Part shown: positions 15,559 through 25,791 of the stretch, piece by piece
How the letters are laid out: every line of letters starts with the position of its first letter
Numbering within the stretch: position 1 is the first letter of the stretch
Assembly: GCF_003610555.1 (NCBI RefSeq)
Contig: NZ_RAPQ01000011.1
Span: 1 to 64,000 of the forward strand
From: Marinifilum flexuosum
Lineage (GTDB): Bacteria; Bacteroidota; Bacteroidia; Bacteroidales; Marinifilaceae
Direction of reading: 5' to 3'
Length of the DNA: 64,000 bases
The notes under the pieces: generated by a model
What the model was told of the DNA's origin: nothing
Seen by the model: the letters and a program-made list of their open reading frames with translations, nothing else
Databases searched by the model: none
Position numbers and translations under genes: made by a program

Positions 15559-18500
15559 ATGAACACACCTGCCACATACAAACTGAAAAATGCTGTAAGA
15601 ATAGTAACTGCTACATCACTATTTGATGGTCATGATGCTTCTATAAACATCATGCGCAGAATTATTCAGGCTTCTGGTGCAGAGGTCATTCACCTTGGGC
15701 ACAATCGCTCTGCCGAAGAGATTGTTGATTGTGCCATACAGGAAGATGCTCAGGCCATTGCAATTAGCTCTTATCAAGGAGGGCATATCGAGTTTTTCAA
15801 GTATATGTATGATTTATTACAGGAGAAAAATGCAGGTCATATCCAGATTTTTGGAGGTGGTGGCGGTGTAATTTTGCCAGAAGAAATTAAGGAGTTGCAA
15901 GCCTATGGTATTGCAGGCCTATATTCTCCTGATGATGGCAGAAACCTTGGTTTACAAGGGATGATTAATGAAGTTTTGGAGCAGTCGGATTATGAATTGA
16001 GTACGATTGAATTGCCTAAAATAGAAGAGATTTCATTTGCTGATATTAATACTTTAGCCAGGCTAATAAGTTTGGCGGAACATGATGAAATTCAAGGATC
16101 TGATTTGTATTTGAAGTTAAAGAATCATGTTAAAGTTAATCATACTCCGGTAATTGGAATAACAGGTACAGGAGGTGCAGGAAAATCATCTCTAACAGAT
16201 GAATTGATTCGTAGATTCCAGATCGATTATCCAAATTTGAAATTGGCCATTCTATCTGTCGATCCATCTCGAAAGAAAAGTGGAGGAGCATTATTAGGAG
16301 ATAGAATCAGAATGAATGCCATTCATAAGTCCAATGTCTATTTGAGGTCATTGGCAACAAGAAGAGCAAACCTGGCTTTATCAAAACATGTAGATGATGC
16401 CTTGATGATTATGAAAGCGGCTAATTTTGACTGCATCTTTTTAGAAAGTTCAGGTATCGGGCAATCGGATACCGAAATTGTGGATTACAGCGATGTGAAA
16501 CTTTATGTGATGACTCCCGAATTTGGCGCAGCAACTCAATTGGAAAAAATCGATATGCTTGATTTTGCCGATTTGGTTGCCATCAATAAATTCGACAAGC
16601 AAGGGGCTCAGGATGCATTAAGAGATGTAAAAAAACAATATCAACGCAATCACATGCTTTTTGATCAGGATCCTGAAGAAATGCCTGTGTTCGGAACGGT
16701 TGCATCTCAATTTAATGATCATGGTGTAAATGATTTGTACCATGCATTAATCAATTTACTTGGCAAACAAGGATTGAAGCAGTTTGAGATCGACGGAAAA
16801 CCATTATTAGAGGCAAGCAAGAAGATTGAGATCGTTCCTCCTTCAAGGGTTCGTTACTTATCTGATATTTCAGAGACAGTTCGAAAATACAATCGAAAAG
16901 TGGAAGATCAGGCCGAAATAGCGGATCAGTTATATGCTTTAAGAAAGTCTTCTGATTTGGTAGATGATGAAATTGCTCAAAGATCAATTGAGAAGGAGTT
17001 TACCAAACTTTCAACGGATTTTAAGCATAAGGATATTGTTGAGGGGTGGAAGGAAAAAGTAAAAAGATACAAGGAAGATATTTTCAAATATGAAGTGAGA
17101 GGAAAGGAAATTTGTGTGGATACACATACCGAAACCCTATCTCACAATAGAATACCAAAGATTGTTTTGCCTGATTATAAAAGTTGGGGTGATATTGTAA
17201 AATGGTCTTTGAAAGAGAATGTACCAGGAGAATTCCCTTTTGCAGCTGGTGTATTTCCATTTAAAAGAGAAGGAGAAGATCCCACCAGAATGTTTGCAGG
17301 TGAAGGTGCCCCTGAACGTACCAATAAACGATTTCATTATTTGGCAATGGGACAACCTGCTGTTCGATTGTCAACAGCATTCGATTCGGTAACCTTATAT
17401 GGGGCTGATCCTGATGTTCGTCCGGATATATATGGAAAAGTTGGAAACTCAGGTGTTTCAATTGCTTCTTTAGATGATGCCAAAAAACTCTATTCAGGAT
17501 TTGACCTGGTAGATCCTAAAACATCCGTATCCATGACGATTAATGGTCCAGCACCGATGTTAGTTGGATATTTTATGAATGTTGCCATTGATCAACAATG
17601 TGAGAAATACATTCATGAAAATGGGTTGGAAGATGAAATTGAGACCAAAATTCAGGAAATCTATAAGGAAAAGGAGAGAGTACAATACATCGGAGATCTA
17701 CCGGAAGGAAATAACGGATTGGGATTGATGTTGCTTGGTGTAACAGGTGATCAAGTGCTTCCAAAAGAAGTATATGAAAGGATAAAAACTGAAACAATTT
17801 GCAGAGTTCGAGGTACAGTGCAAGCAGATATGTTGAAGGAAGATCAGGCACAGAATACTTGCATATTCTCAATTGATTTTGCTTTGAAGATGATGGGAGA
17901 TATTCAGGAATATTTTATCCAGAATCAGGTAAGGAATTTCTACTCGGTTTCTATATCAGGATATCACATTGCAGAAGCTGGAGCCAATCCAATTAGTCAG
18001 TTGGCATTTACATTGGCAAACGGTTTTACCTTGGTTGAATACTACATTTCGAGAGGAATGAATGTGGATGATTTCGCACCTAACCTGTCTTTCTTCTTCT
18101 CCAATGGAATGGATCCTGAGTATACCGTCATTGGTCGTGTAGCTCGAATCATCTGGGCCAAAGCCATGAAGTATTTGTACAAGGCCAACGAGCGTTCTCA
18201 GAAATTGAAATATCACATTCAAACTTCAGGCAGATCACTACATGCGCAGGAAATAGAGTTCAACGATATTCGTACGACTTTACAAGCGCTTACAGGAATT
18301 TATGACAATTGCAATTCACTTCACACCAATGCTTACGATGAGGCAATAACAACACCAACTGAAGAATCGGTTCGCAGGGCAATGGCCATTCAGTTGATTA
18401 TTAATAACGAATTGGGATTGGCGAAGAATCAAAATCCACTTCAAGGGGCATTTATTATCGATGAGTTGACAGAACTGGTTGAAGAAGCAGTAATGATAGA

Positions 18501-18909
18501 ATTTGATAGACTTACTGAACGTGGTGGAGTTTTGGGTGCGATGGAAACCATGTATCAGCGTAGTAAAATTCAATCGGAATCTTTGCATTATGAGAGCTTG
18601 AAGCACAACGGAAAGTTACCGATTATTGGTGTGAATACCTTCTTAAGCTCTGTTGGTTCTCCAACGATTCAGCCGAAAGAGGTGATTCGTTCAGATGAAT
18701 CAGAGAAAGAAAATCAGGTGAAATTCAAAGAAATGATTCAGAAGAATCATAAGGAGCAAGCAGACTTAGCTTTAGGTAAGTTAAAAGAGACTGCTTTAAG
18801 GAATGATAACATTTTTGCTGAGTTAATGGAGGTCTGTAAGTATTGCACACTTGGACAGATTACCAATGCCTTGTACGAAGTAGGCGGCCAATATAGACGT
18901 AATATGTAA
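15559..18909 (+). CDS. icmF: Fused isobutyryl-CoA mutase with G-protein chaperone
   Basis: 1116 residues, matching the IcmF fusion. An N-terminal B12-binding domain ([11 protein letters not shown], His25 as lower cobalt ligand; [11 protein letters not shown] at the base of the fold), a MeaB-like GTPase (Walker [10 protein letters not shown] near 199-210, NKFD further on) and the C-terminal mutase barrel from about residue 545. The substrate segment reads [17 protein letters not shown], with phenylalanine where methylmalonyl-CoA mutases have the YPTMY tyrosine, pointing to isobutyryl-/isovaleryl-CoA rather than methylmalonyl-CoA. It interconverts isobutyryl- and n-butyryl-CoA, linking valine or isobutyrate breakdown to the beta-oxidation genes upstream. 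Needs adenosylcobalamin. Confidence 0.92.
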   Translation: MNTPATYKLKNAVRIVTATSLFDGHDASINIMRRIIQASGAEVIHLGHNRSAEEIVDCAIQEDAQAIAISSYQGGHIEFFKYMYDLLQEKNAGHIQIFGGGGGVILPEEIKELQAYGIAGLYSPDDGRNLGLQGMINEVLEQSDYELSTIELPKIEEISFADINTLARLISLAEHDEIQGSDLYLKLKNHVKVNHTPVIGITGTGGAGKSSLTDELIRRFQIDYPNLKLAILSVDPSRKKSGGALLGDRIRMNAIHKSNVYLRSLATRRANLALSKHVDDALMIMKAANFDCIFLESSGIGQSDTEIVDYSDVKLYVMTPEFGAATQLEKIDMLDFADLVAINKFDKQGAQDALRDVKKQYQRNHMLFDQDPEEMPVFGTVASQFNDHGVNDLYHALINLLGKQGLKQFEIDGKPLLEASKKIEIVPPSRVRYLSDISETVRKYNRKVEDQAEIADQLYALRKSSDLVDDEIAQRSIEKEFTKLSTDFKHKDIVEGWKEKVKRYKEDIFKYEVRGKEICVDTHTETLSHNRIPKIVLPDYKSWGDIVKWSLKENVPGEFPFAAGVFPFKREGEDPTRMFAGEGAPERTNKRFHYLAMGQPAVRLSTAFDSVTLYGADPDVRPDIYGKVGNSGVSIASLDDAKKLYSGFDLVDPKTSVSMTINGPAPMLVGYFMNVAIDQQCEKYIHENGLEDEIETKIQEIYKEKERVQYIGDLPEGNNGLGLMLLGVTGDQVLPKEVYERIKTETICRVRGTVQADMLKEDQAQNTCIFSIDFALKMMGDIQEYFIQNQVRNFYSVSISGYHIAEAGANPISQLAFTLANGFTLVEYYISRGMNVDDFAPNLSFFFSNGMDPEYTVIGRVARIIWAKAMKYLYKANERSQKLKYHIQTSGRSLHAQEIEFNDIRTTLQALTGIYDNCNSLHTNAYDEAITTPTEESVRRAMAIQLIINNELGLAKNQNPLQGAFIIDELTELVEEAVMIEFDRLTERGGVLGAMETMYQRSKIQSESLHYESLKHNGKLPIIGVNTFLSSVGSPTIQPKEVIRSDESEKENQVKFKEMIQKNHKEQADLALGKLKETALRNDNIFAELMEVCKYCTLGQITNALYEVGGQYRRNM

Positions 18910-18922
18910 ATTATATACGTAG

Positions 18923-18946
18923 AGCCGCAAGGTTTTGCGGCTTTTT
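18923..18946 (+). terminator. Terminator-like hairpin after icmF
   Basis: AGCCGCAA and TTGCGGCT form an 8-bp stem with a 4-nt loop followed by TTTTT. Only 15 bases separate it from the next start codon, so it probably attenuates rather than ends transcription of the leucine module. Confidence 0.7.
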
Positions 18947-18960
18947 CATAAGATATATAG

Positions 18961-20568
18961 ATGAAACAATTAAAATCAAAAATAAACACCAAATCCGAAG
19001 ACTTTATTAAGAATAAAGAGTCTTATAATCTCTTGATGAATGAGTATCGTGATCGTTTAAACTATGTTTTGAATGGAGTAGACGAAAAGGCTCGCGAAAG
19101 ACACTTAAAGAGAGGAAAGTTATTGGTGCGTGATAGAATAGAACTTCTTTTAGACAAGAATACTCCTTTCCTTGAATTATCTGCAATGGCTGCTTGTGAT
19201 CAGTATGAGAATCAGTTTCCATCAGCAGGAATTGTAACAGGAATTGGAGTGGTTCATGGACGTGAATGTGTGATTGTAGCCAATGATGCTACGGTAAAAG
19301 GGGGAACCTACATTAAGGAAACCATTAAAAAGCACATTCGTGCACAAGAAGTAGCCATGGAAAATCACTTGCCATGTATTTATATGGTGGATTCCGGAGG
19401 TGTGTTTCTTCCGGAGCAGTCGAAAGTGTTTCCTGATAAATATGATTTTGGTCGATTTTTCTTTAATCAATCCAAGATGTCAGCTAAAGGGATTCCACAA
19501 ATCTCCATTGTAATGGGATCCTGCACTGCCGGAGGTGCTTATGTTCCTGCCATGAGTGACGAAACCATTATTGTGAAGGGACAAGGGACCATTTTTATTG
19601 GAGGACCACCCTTGGTAAAAGCTGCAACAGGAGAAGAAGTAAGTGCAGAAGAATTAGGCGGAGCAGAGATTCATACCTCCATTTCTGGTGTTGCTGACCA
19701 TTTGGCAGCAGATGATCGACATGCCATTCAGATTTGTAGAGATATTTTCGAATCCATGCCTAAAGTGCAAAAATATCCTTTGGAGCGAGAAAATTTTAAG
19801 GAACCACAATATCCAGCTGAAGATTTGTATGGATTGGCTCCTTTAGATTTGAAAAAGCCTATTGATGCGAGGGAGTTAATTGCCCGAATTGTTGATGATA
19901 GTTCTTTCCAGGAATTTAAGGAGCGATATGCGCCTACCATTGTTACTGGATTTGCAAAAATCATGGGGTATCCCGTTGGGATTATCGCTAACAATGGAAT
20001 CATTTTTTCAGAGACTTCATTAAAAGCAGCTCATTTTATTGAGTTGTGTAGCTTCCGTAAAATTCCACTAGTATTTCTACAGAATATCACTGGTTTTATG
20101 GTGGGTAAGGAATACGAACACAAAGGAATTGCACGCGATGGTGCAAAAATGGTTCATGCAGTGGCCAATGCTCAGGTTCCAAAGTTTACTGTGATCGTTG
20201 GTGGATCGTTTGGAGCAGGGAATTATGCCATGGCTGGTCGTGCCTACGAACCTCGCTTGTTGTTCATGTGGCCTAATGCGAAAATATCTGTAATGGGTGG
20301 CGAACAGGCTGCAGGAGTATTGGTTCAGGTGAAAGAACAACAACTGAAGAAACAAGGAAAAGAATTCGATGCTGAAGAAAGAATCACTTTGCGTGAAAAG
20401 ATTCTTAAAAAATATGAGGAAGAAGGATCTGCATATTTCAGTACCTCACGATTGTGGGATGATGGAATTATCGATCCAGCCGACACGCGAAAAGTGCTTG
20501 CCATGGGAATTTCAGCATCCTTGAACAAAGAATTTGGAGAACCAGATTTTGGAGTATTTAGAATGTAA
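18961..20568 (+). CDS. liuB: Methylcrotonyl-CoA carboxylase, carboxyltransferase (beta) subunit
   Basis: 535 residues, the MCC-beta length (propionyl-CoA carboxylase beta subunits are usually a little shorter). Acyl-CoA and biotin pockets are seen in GTYIKETIKKHIRAQ, YMVDSGGVFLPEQ, MGSCTAGGAYVPAMSDE, IFIGGPPLVKAATGE and the C-terminal GGSFGAGNYAMAGRAY. The leading sequence GVFLPEQ and the adjacent liuC-type hydratase and biotin subunit make 3-methylcrotonyl-CoA the most likely substrate, giving 3-methylglutaconyl-CoA in leucine degradation. Confidence 0.9.
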   Translation: MKQLKSKINTKSEDFIKNKESYNLLMNEYRDRLNYVLNGVDEKARERHLKRGKLLVRDRIELLLDKNTPFLELSAMAACDQYENQFPSAGIVTGIGVVHGRECVIVANDATVKGGTYIKETIKKHIRAQEVAMENHLPCIYMVDSGGVFLPEQSKVFPDKYDFGRFFFNQSKMSAKGIPQISIVMGSCTAGGAYVPAMSDETIIVKGQGTIFIGGPPLVKAATGEEVSAEELGGAEIHTSISGVADHLAADDRHAIQICRDIFESMPKVQKYPLERENFKEPQYPAEDLYGLAPLDLKKPIDARELIARIVDDSSFQEFKERYAPTIVTGFAKIMGYPVGIIANNGIIFSETSLKAAHFIELCSFRKIPLVFLQNITGFMVGKEYEHKGIARDGAKMVHAVANAQVPKFTVIVGGSFGAGNYAMAGRAYEPRLLFMWPNAKISVMGGEQAAGVLVQVKEQQLKKQGKEFDAEERITLREKILKKYEEEGSAYFSTSRLWDDGIIDPADTRKVLAMGISASLNKEFGEPDFGVFRM

Positions 20569-20575
20569 TGAATAG

Positions 20576-20595
20576 CCCTGATATTTATGTCAGGG
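20576..20595 (+). promoter_or_regulatory. Hairpin deciding the start of liuC
   Basis: CCCTGA-tatttatg-TCAGGG overlaps the first possible start codon at 20587, which would then be buried in the stem. The next ATG codons, at 20602 and 20611, lie outside it. Confidence 0.5.
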
Positions 20596-20601
20596 GTTAA
20601 A

Positions 20602-21411
20602 ATGAATCAGATGAAACAATATCAAACCATAGAATTCAGCATCGATAACAAAATTGGAACGATTACTTTGAATCGTCCTGATATCCATAATGCATTCAAT
20701 GAAGCCATGATTGCAGAGATTATTGAGTGCTTTCAAGAGATTGAGAAATTGGATTATAAAACAATACGAGTAGTGATTTTACAGGGCAAAGGAAAATCGT
20801 TTTGTGCGGGTGCCGACTTGAACTGGATGAAGGGAGTTGCAAATTACTCATACGAGGAAAACTACCTTGAGAGCTACAAATTATCCATGTGTTTCAATGC
20901 AGTGTATTCTTGCAAATTCCCTACCATTGCAATGGTTCATGGGGCTGCAATTGGAGGGGCAAATGGTTTGCTGGCTGCTTGCGATTTTGTATTGGCCCAT
21001 AGAGATACAGTCTTTTCTCTAAGCGAGGTAAAGATTGGAATTGTACCAGCCTGTATTTCTCCATACGTAATTAAGCGTGTTGGTGAATACAAATCAAAAG
21101 AGTTGATGCTAACGGGAATGCGCTTTAATGGCAAAGAAGCGCAACAAGCGGGATTGGCAAATTGGTCGCACGCAGAGAAGAAATTAAAGTCGAAGTTATC
21201 TGATTTGATTTCCAAGCTAAAAACCAGTGGTCCCGTTGCAGTATCAACATGTAAGCAATTGATATATGATGTGGAAAATCAATGGACACATGAAGAAGCC
21301 ATGCAAAACACTGCAAAAATGATTGCTGATTTGCGTCAATCCGAAGAAGGACAAGAAGGAATGAGTTCATTTTTGGAGAAACGCAAACCAAATTGGACTG
21401 AAGACAATTAA
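20602..21411 (+). CDS. liuC: 3-Methylglutaconyl-CoA hydratase (LiuC-like crotonase)
   Basis: About 269 residues. The crotonase fold is clear (FCAGADLNWMKG oxyanion segment). The first catalytic Glu of ordinary hydratases is replaced: GGANGLLAACD stands where GGGLELALACD is in the paralogue at 6774. The second is kept in LSEVKIGIVPACISPYV. This single-Glu pattern, with PA-x-ISPYV, is what I recall for bacterial LiuC methylglutaconyl-CoA hydratases, and fits its place between the two MCC subunits. Start codon: 20602 or 20611 preferred over 20587 because the latter lies in a hairpin. Product would be HMG-CoA. Confidence 0.85.
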   Translation: MNQMKQYQTIEFSIDNKIGTITLNRPDIHNAFNEAMIAEIIECFQEIEKLDYKTIRVVILQGKGKSFCAGADLNWMKGVANYSYEENYLESYKLSMCFNAVYSCKFPTIAMVHGAAIGGANGLLAACDFVLAHRDTVFSLSEVKIGIVPACISPYVIKRVGEYKSKELMLTGMRFNGKEAQQAGLANWSHAEKKLKSKLSDLISKLKTSGPVAVSTCKQLIYDVENQWTHEEAMQNTAKMIADLRQSEEGQEGMSSFLEKRKPNWTEDN

Positions 21412-21583
21412 TAATTAACAATGAATAATGAGTAATTGAAAATAGTAAAATGATTCTGGCTTTATCCCGGAAGGATTCGAAAATAAATCAGATAAATCTT
21501 TAAGAACAAATAGAATTCAAAGAATGAAATCGAAATAAAGGTTTATTGATAATTGCTCATTATTAATTACTAATTGATTAAGC

Positions 21584-23563
21584 ATGTATTACAAACGAAT
21601 ATTAATAGCAAACCGTGGTGAAATTGCCTTAAGGGTAATGAAAACCGCAAAAAATTTGGGGATACACACCGTAGCACTTTATTCAGAACAGGATAGAGAT
21701 GCTGAGCATGTATTGCAGGCCGATGAGGCTTTTCCATTAAAAGGTGTTGGTTTGCAGGAAACTTATTTGAATGCTCAGCAAATTGTTGATGTAGCTCAAA
21801 AAGCAAAAGCAGATGCCATTCATCCTGGCTATGGATTCTTGGCTGAGAATGCTGAGTTTTCAAAGCTTTGTGCGGATTCGGTAATCGATTTTGTCGGCCC
21901 TGATGCAAAAGCCATTGAATTGATGGGGAACAAGGTTAATGCGCGTGAGTTTGCCAAATCAATTGGTGTGCCTGTATTGGAAGGTGTTGTTGGTGATCAT
22001 CAAACTTTACTGGAGGCGAGCAAGAGCTTGAAATTTCCGCTATTGATAAAAGCTGCAGCAGGAGGTGGTGGGAAAGGAATGCGCATTGTTCACGAACTTA
22101 AGGATATGGAAGCCGACTTGGAATCAACGTCACGCGAAGCAGCCAGTTATTTTGGCGATGGAGCAGTGTTGATTGAAAGATACATTGAGAATCCAAGACA
22201 TATTGAAGTTCAGATCTTGGCTGATAGGCATGGTAATGTGATTCATTTGTTCGAAAGAGAGTGTTCCATTCAAAGGCGATTCCAGAAAGTAATTGAGGAA
22301 GCACCTTCTCCAACGCTTACCTCCGATTTAAGAGATAAGATGGGTGAAACTGCAGTACTGTTAGCTCAGAAAATGAATTATAGCAATGCGGGAACCGTAG
22401 AGTTTTTGGTTGATGAAGACTTGAATTATTATTTTCTAGAAATGAATACCCGAATTCAGGTGGAGCATCCGGTAACGGAAATGATTACTGGTATTGATCT
22501 GGTTGAACAACAATTGTTGGTTGCATCGGGAAGAAATTTGCCGTTAAAACAGGATCAGGTTCAACTAAAAGGTCATGCCATTGAGGCAAGGATTTATGCC
22601 GAAGATCCGGAGAAAGATTTTATTCCTTCGCCTGGAGAAATTAGCTTTTATAAAGCTCCTAAATTGTTTGAGGGTAGGCTGCGATTGGATTCAGCCATCA
22701 CGGGGCCTTGTATGATTCATCCGGATTTTGATCCGATGATTGCCAAATTGGTGGTTTGGGATGAAAATCGCGATCTGGCCATTGAGCGTTTGCATTTGGC
22801 ATTGCACGATTATCAGATACATGGTATCAAAAACAATATCATGTACTTACATACACTTTTAAATACCGATGCTTTCAAGCAGAATAATATTTCAACTCAT
22901 TTTTGCCAGCATCATGCTGATGATTTGAATCAAATCATGCTCAAGGAAAAGGAAGAGGTGCCTTCTTTCCTGTTTCATATCAGCTTTGCTTTGTTCGAAT
23001 TGTGTCATAAAGTGTCTGATTCTGTATGGGATCAGATTGGCTATTGGCGCATGAATGGAACAAGACTTCGGGTATTGGATGAAGAAACTCTTGATGTTGA
23101 AATTCTGGAACAGAATCCTTACCGAATAAAAATAGGAGAGAGCAAGTATGTTTTGGAGAACCTTCAGATGGATGAGAATTACATGACTTTTGAATTTGAA
23201 AGTACGAGATATCGATTTTATCGATCGAAAAATTCGGAAGGAAAAAGTTTTGTGAGTTGCAGGGGAATTGTACGTCAATTGGAGCGCTGGTCCGAGATTC
23301 AGGCCAAACCAGGAGAATCATCAACAGATAGTTCAGGAGCTAGCGATGGAAGGATTCTGTCGCCAATGCCGGGCAAAATTGTGAAGGTGGAAGCACAAGC
23401 AGGTCAATCTGTTGCGAAGGGTGAGGTGTTGCTTATTGTAGAAGCTATGAAAATGGAAAACAGCATATTGGCTCCTTTCGAAGGAAAAATTGAAAAGGTG
23501 TTTGTTGAAGAGGGTGAGCAGGTAATGAATGAAACAGAGTTGATTCGTTTGTCAGCGAACTAG
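21584..23563 (+). CDS. liuD: Methylcrotonyl-CoA carboxylase, biotin-containing (alpha) subunit
   Basis: 659 residues. Biotin carboxylase domain in the first 450: N-terminal YKRILIANRGEIALRVMKTA without gaps, ATP-grasp loop AAGGGGKGMR near 160 and EMNTRIQVEHPVTE near 286. A linker of about 120 residues follows, then the biotinyl domain with EAMKMEN, biotin lysine K623. Length and linker fit MCC-alpha. It carboxylates its own biotin with ATP and bicarbonate and hands the carboxyl to LiuB. Separated from liuC by 172 bp containing an inverted repeat (AATAATGAG/CTCATTATT). Confidence 0.9.
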   Translation: MYYKRILIANRGEIALRVMKTAKNLGIHTVALYSEQDRDAEHVLQADEAFPLKGVGLQETYLNAQQIVDVAQKAKADAIHPGYGFLAENAEFSKLCADSVIDFVGPDAKAIELMGNKVNAREFAKSIGVPVLEGVVGDHQTLLEASKSLKFPLLIKAAAGGGGKGMRIVHELKDMEADLESTSREAASYFGDGAVLIERYIENPRHIEVQILADRHGNVIHLFERECSIQRRFQKVIEEAPSPTLTSDLRDKMGETAVLLAQKMNYSNAGTVEFLVDEDLNYYFLEMNTRIQVEHPVTEMITGIDLVEQQLLVASGRNLPLKQDQVQLKGHAIEARIYAEDPEKDFIPSPGEISFYKAPKLFEGRLRLDSAITGPCMIHPDFDPMIAKLVVWDENRDLAIERLHLALHDYQIHGIKNNIMYLHTLLNTDAFKQNNISTHFCQHHADDLNQIMLKEKEEVPSFLFHISFALFELCHKVSDSVWDQIGYWRMNGTRLRVLDEETLDVEILEQNPYRIKIGESKYVLENLQMDENYMTFEFESTRYRFYRSKNSEGKSFVSCRGIVRQLERWSEIQAKPGESSTDSSGASDGRILSPMPGKIVKVEAQAGQSVAKGEVLLIVEAMKMENSILAPFEGKIEKVFVEEGEQVMNETELIRLSAN

Positions 23564-23752
23564 AGTTTTGTTTAGGAAGATCTTAAGATGGCCTAAAAGA
23601 ATAATGAGTTCATCTTGAAACACTTTGAGATGGTCTATAAGGACACAAAGTTCATCTTGAAACATTTTGAAGTGATTTAGAAAGACTCTGAGATTATCTT
23701 TAAGGATATTGAAATAGGCTAGACGGATATTGATTTGCTTAGGATAGAGTTC
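23564..23752. repeat. Degenerate 21-nt tandem array, nine units
   Basis: Starting on the base after the liuD stop codon, nine consecutive segments of exactly 21 nt align without any gap. Best pair: GAGTTCATCTTGAAACACTT at 23606 and AAGTTCATCTTGAAACATTT at 23648 (42 apart); intervening and later units fit a consensus like GAGTTGGTCTTGAAGGATAT plus one T. Read in the liuD frame the units give heptads such as EFILKHF and EIIFKDI, but several contain TAG, so it is not coding now. Confidence 0.8.
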
Positions 23753-23836
23753 AATACTAAAAAAGAAGAATTAGAGATTTACAGAAATCTGTAGAATCGA
23801 TAGAAGATGGAATACTAAATACTAAAACATACCAAA

Positions 23837-25654
23837 ATGAAGACCAAAATCAGAATTGCAAATGCCGGAGGTTTCTGGGGAGATGACCTGGGAGTATTGC
23901 GCCGACAACTTGAAGGTGGAGAGGTGGATTACATCTCGTCCGATTTTTTAGCTGAAGTTACCATGAGTATCCTTCGAAAACAGCAGCTAAAGAACGAGGC
24001 ACTGGGATATGTTACTGATTTTGTCGATCAGATTGTAGATGTGGCTGATTTGATGAAATCAAAAGGCGTTCGAATGATAACCAATGCAGGAGGTATTAAC
24101 CCAATTGCATGTGCCCGAAAGATTTTATCGGAACTTGAAAAAAAAGGTGTTTCCCTGAAAATTGCTGTGGTTGATGGCGACAATATCGTTGATCGCATAG
24201 ATGAATTTTATCCGGCGAAAGCCAATTTTAAAAATATGGATTCGGGTGATGATTTTGAATCAATTATCAAAAACATTCAAAGTGCAAATGTGTACCTGGG
24301 CGTACCTCCATTGCTTAAGGCTTTGGAAAGTGGAGCCGATTTGATTTTGGCAGGTCGTGTTACCGATACTTCGGTTACCATGGCGCCAATGATTTATGAA
24401 TTGGGCTGGGAGCTGAACGATTGGGACAAGCTTGCGGCAGGTTTGGTGGCTGGCCATATTATCGAGTGTGGAGCACAGTCGACAGGCGGAAACTTTACCG
24501 ATTGGCAAAAAGTGGAGCGTTGGGACAATATGGGTTACCCAATAGTTGAAATGAACCAAAATGGTGATTTCACTGTCTATAAGCATGAGAATACGGGTGG
24601 ATTAATTAGTGTAGATACCATTCGGGAACAATTGGTATACGAAATGGGTAATCCCGATCAATACATCAGTCCTGATGTGGTTGCTGATTTTACACAGCTG
24701 AAGCTGGAGGAATTGGAATACAATAAAGTATTGGTGTGTGGGGCTAAAGGATATCCGTCTACTCCTTACCTAAAAGTTTCAATGGCTTACGAGGATGGCT
24801 ACAAAGCTACAAGTTCCATTGTAATAAGTGGAGGTAGGGTATTGAATAAGGCTCAGGAATTTGAAAAGATTTTCTGGGATAGATTAGATACGGATTTCTT
24901 AAAGAAAAATACCGAGTTTGTTGGATACAATGCATGTCATCAACACCTGGCAGAACATATCGATCCTAATGAGATTTTACTTCGATTATCGGTTTATGAT
25001 ACTGATGTTGATAAAATCAGAGATTTTTCGATGAGTATTGCTCCCCTGATTTTGAGCGGCCCTCCTGGCGTTGCAGTAACGGGAGGACGAGCCAGAATGC
25101 AACAGGTAATTACCTATTGGCCAACATTGATTCCTAAAGAATGTATCACATCAACCGTTCATGTGCTGAATGAAAAGGGTGAGCTTATTGAATCTAAAGA
25201 AATAGGTTCTGTGCTGGGCTATGAAGAGGAATTAAAGGCTATAGAAGCTGTTGAGCATACCGAATATGTTGATCCTGCCTGGGAGGAGGACCGATTGATA
25301 ACGGTTGCTTTGCGTGATATCTGTTTAGGTCGCTCTGGCGATAAGGGAGATACCGTAAATATTGGAGTTTTGGCTCGATCAGAAGAGATATATCAATACT
25401 TGAAACATGATTTGACAGCAGAAAAGCTTTCCGAGATGTTTTTTGGAATGGTTAAAGGAAGAATACATCGATATGAGATTGATAATTTATTGGCATTAAA
25501 CTTTCTATTGGAAGAATCGCTGGATGGAGGTGGAACAAAATCCTTAATGATTGATGCACAGGGGAAAACATTTGCCACTGCACTCTTGAATCAGGAAATC
25601 ATGATTCCTGAAAAATTACTTTCGTCAAAGATGAAGGTTGAATCGCAAAAATAA
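23837..25654 (+). CDS. AtuA-like (DUF1446) protein
   Basis: 605 residues. The N-terminal two-thirds match the acyclic terpene utilisation protein AtuA family (RIANAGGFWGDD, MITNAGGINPIACA, LILAGRVTDTSVTMAP, GHIIECGAQSTGGNF). The C-terminal 110 residues form the AtuA-like ferredoxin-fold domain (RDICLGRSGDKGDTVNIGVLAR). The family is found beside MCC-like carboxylases in citronellol/leucine clusters; its reaction is not established to my knowledge. Here it occupies the place where an HMG-CoA lyase would be expected. Preceded by the 21-nt array. Confidence 0.88.
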   Translation: MKTKIRIANAGGFWGDDLGVLRRQLEGGEVDYISSDFLAEVTMSILRKQQLKNEALGYVTDFVDQIVDVADLMKSKGVRMITNAGGINPIACARKILSELEKKGVSLKIAVVDGDNIVDRIDEFYPAKANFKNMDSGDDFESIIKNIQSANVYLGVPPLLKALESGADLILAGRVTDTSVTMAPMIYELGWELNDWDKLAAGLVAGHIIECGAQSTGGNFTDWQKVERWDNMGYPIVEMNQNGDFTVYKHENTGGLISVDTIREQLVYEMGNPDQYISPDVVADFTQLKLEELEYNKVLVCGAKGYPSTPYLKVSMAYEDGYKATSSIVISGGRVLNKAQEFEKIFWDRLDTDFLKKNTEFVGYNACHQHLAEHIDPNEILLRLSVYDTDVDKIRDFSMSIAPLILSGPPGVAVTGGRARMQQVITYWPTLIPKECITSTVHVLNEKGELIESKEIGSVLGYEEELKAIEAVEHTEYVDPAWEEDRLITVALRDICLGRSGDKGDTVNIGVLARSEEIYQYLKHDLTAEKLSEMFFGMVKGRIHRYEIDNLLALNFLLEESLDGGGTKSLMIDAQGKTFATALLNQEIMIPEKLLSSKMKVESQK

Positions 25655-25791
25655 TTAGTGAAAGTATCCAATTTTATTGGGATAGTTAAGAATTGTTATT
25701 AACTTAAATAGTGTAAAATGTAACTAAGTAAGACTGGATTGATAAACAAAATGGAGTCCTTACTTGGTGTTTTTTAATTAGTACATAGAAA

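Noticed and set aside
18961-23563. Propionyl-CoA or geranyl-CoA carboxylase
   Set aside because: Subunit lengths and the intervening LiuC-type hydratase fit methylcrotonyl-CoA carboxylase better; geranyl-CoA use cannot be fully excluded because of the AtuA-like neighbour.
23564-23752. C-terminal extension of the biotin carboxylase or a separate coiled-coil gene
   Set aside because: In-frame TAG and TAA codons interrupt every plausible reading, and liuD already ends normally after its biotinyl domain.
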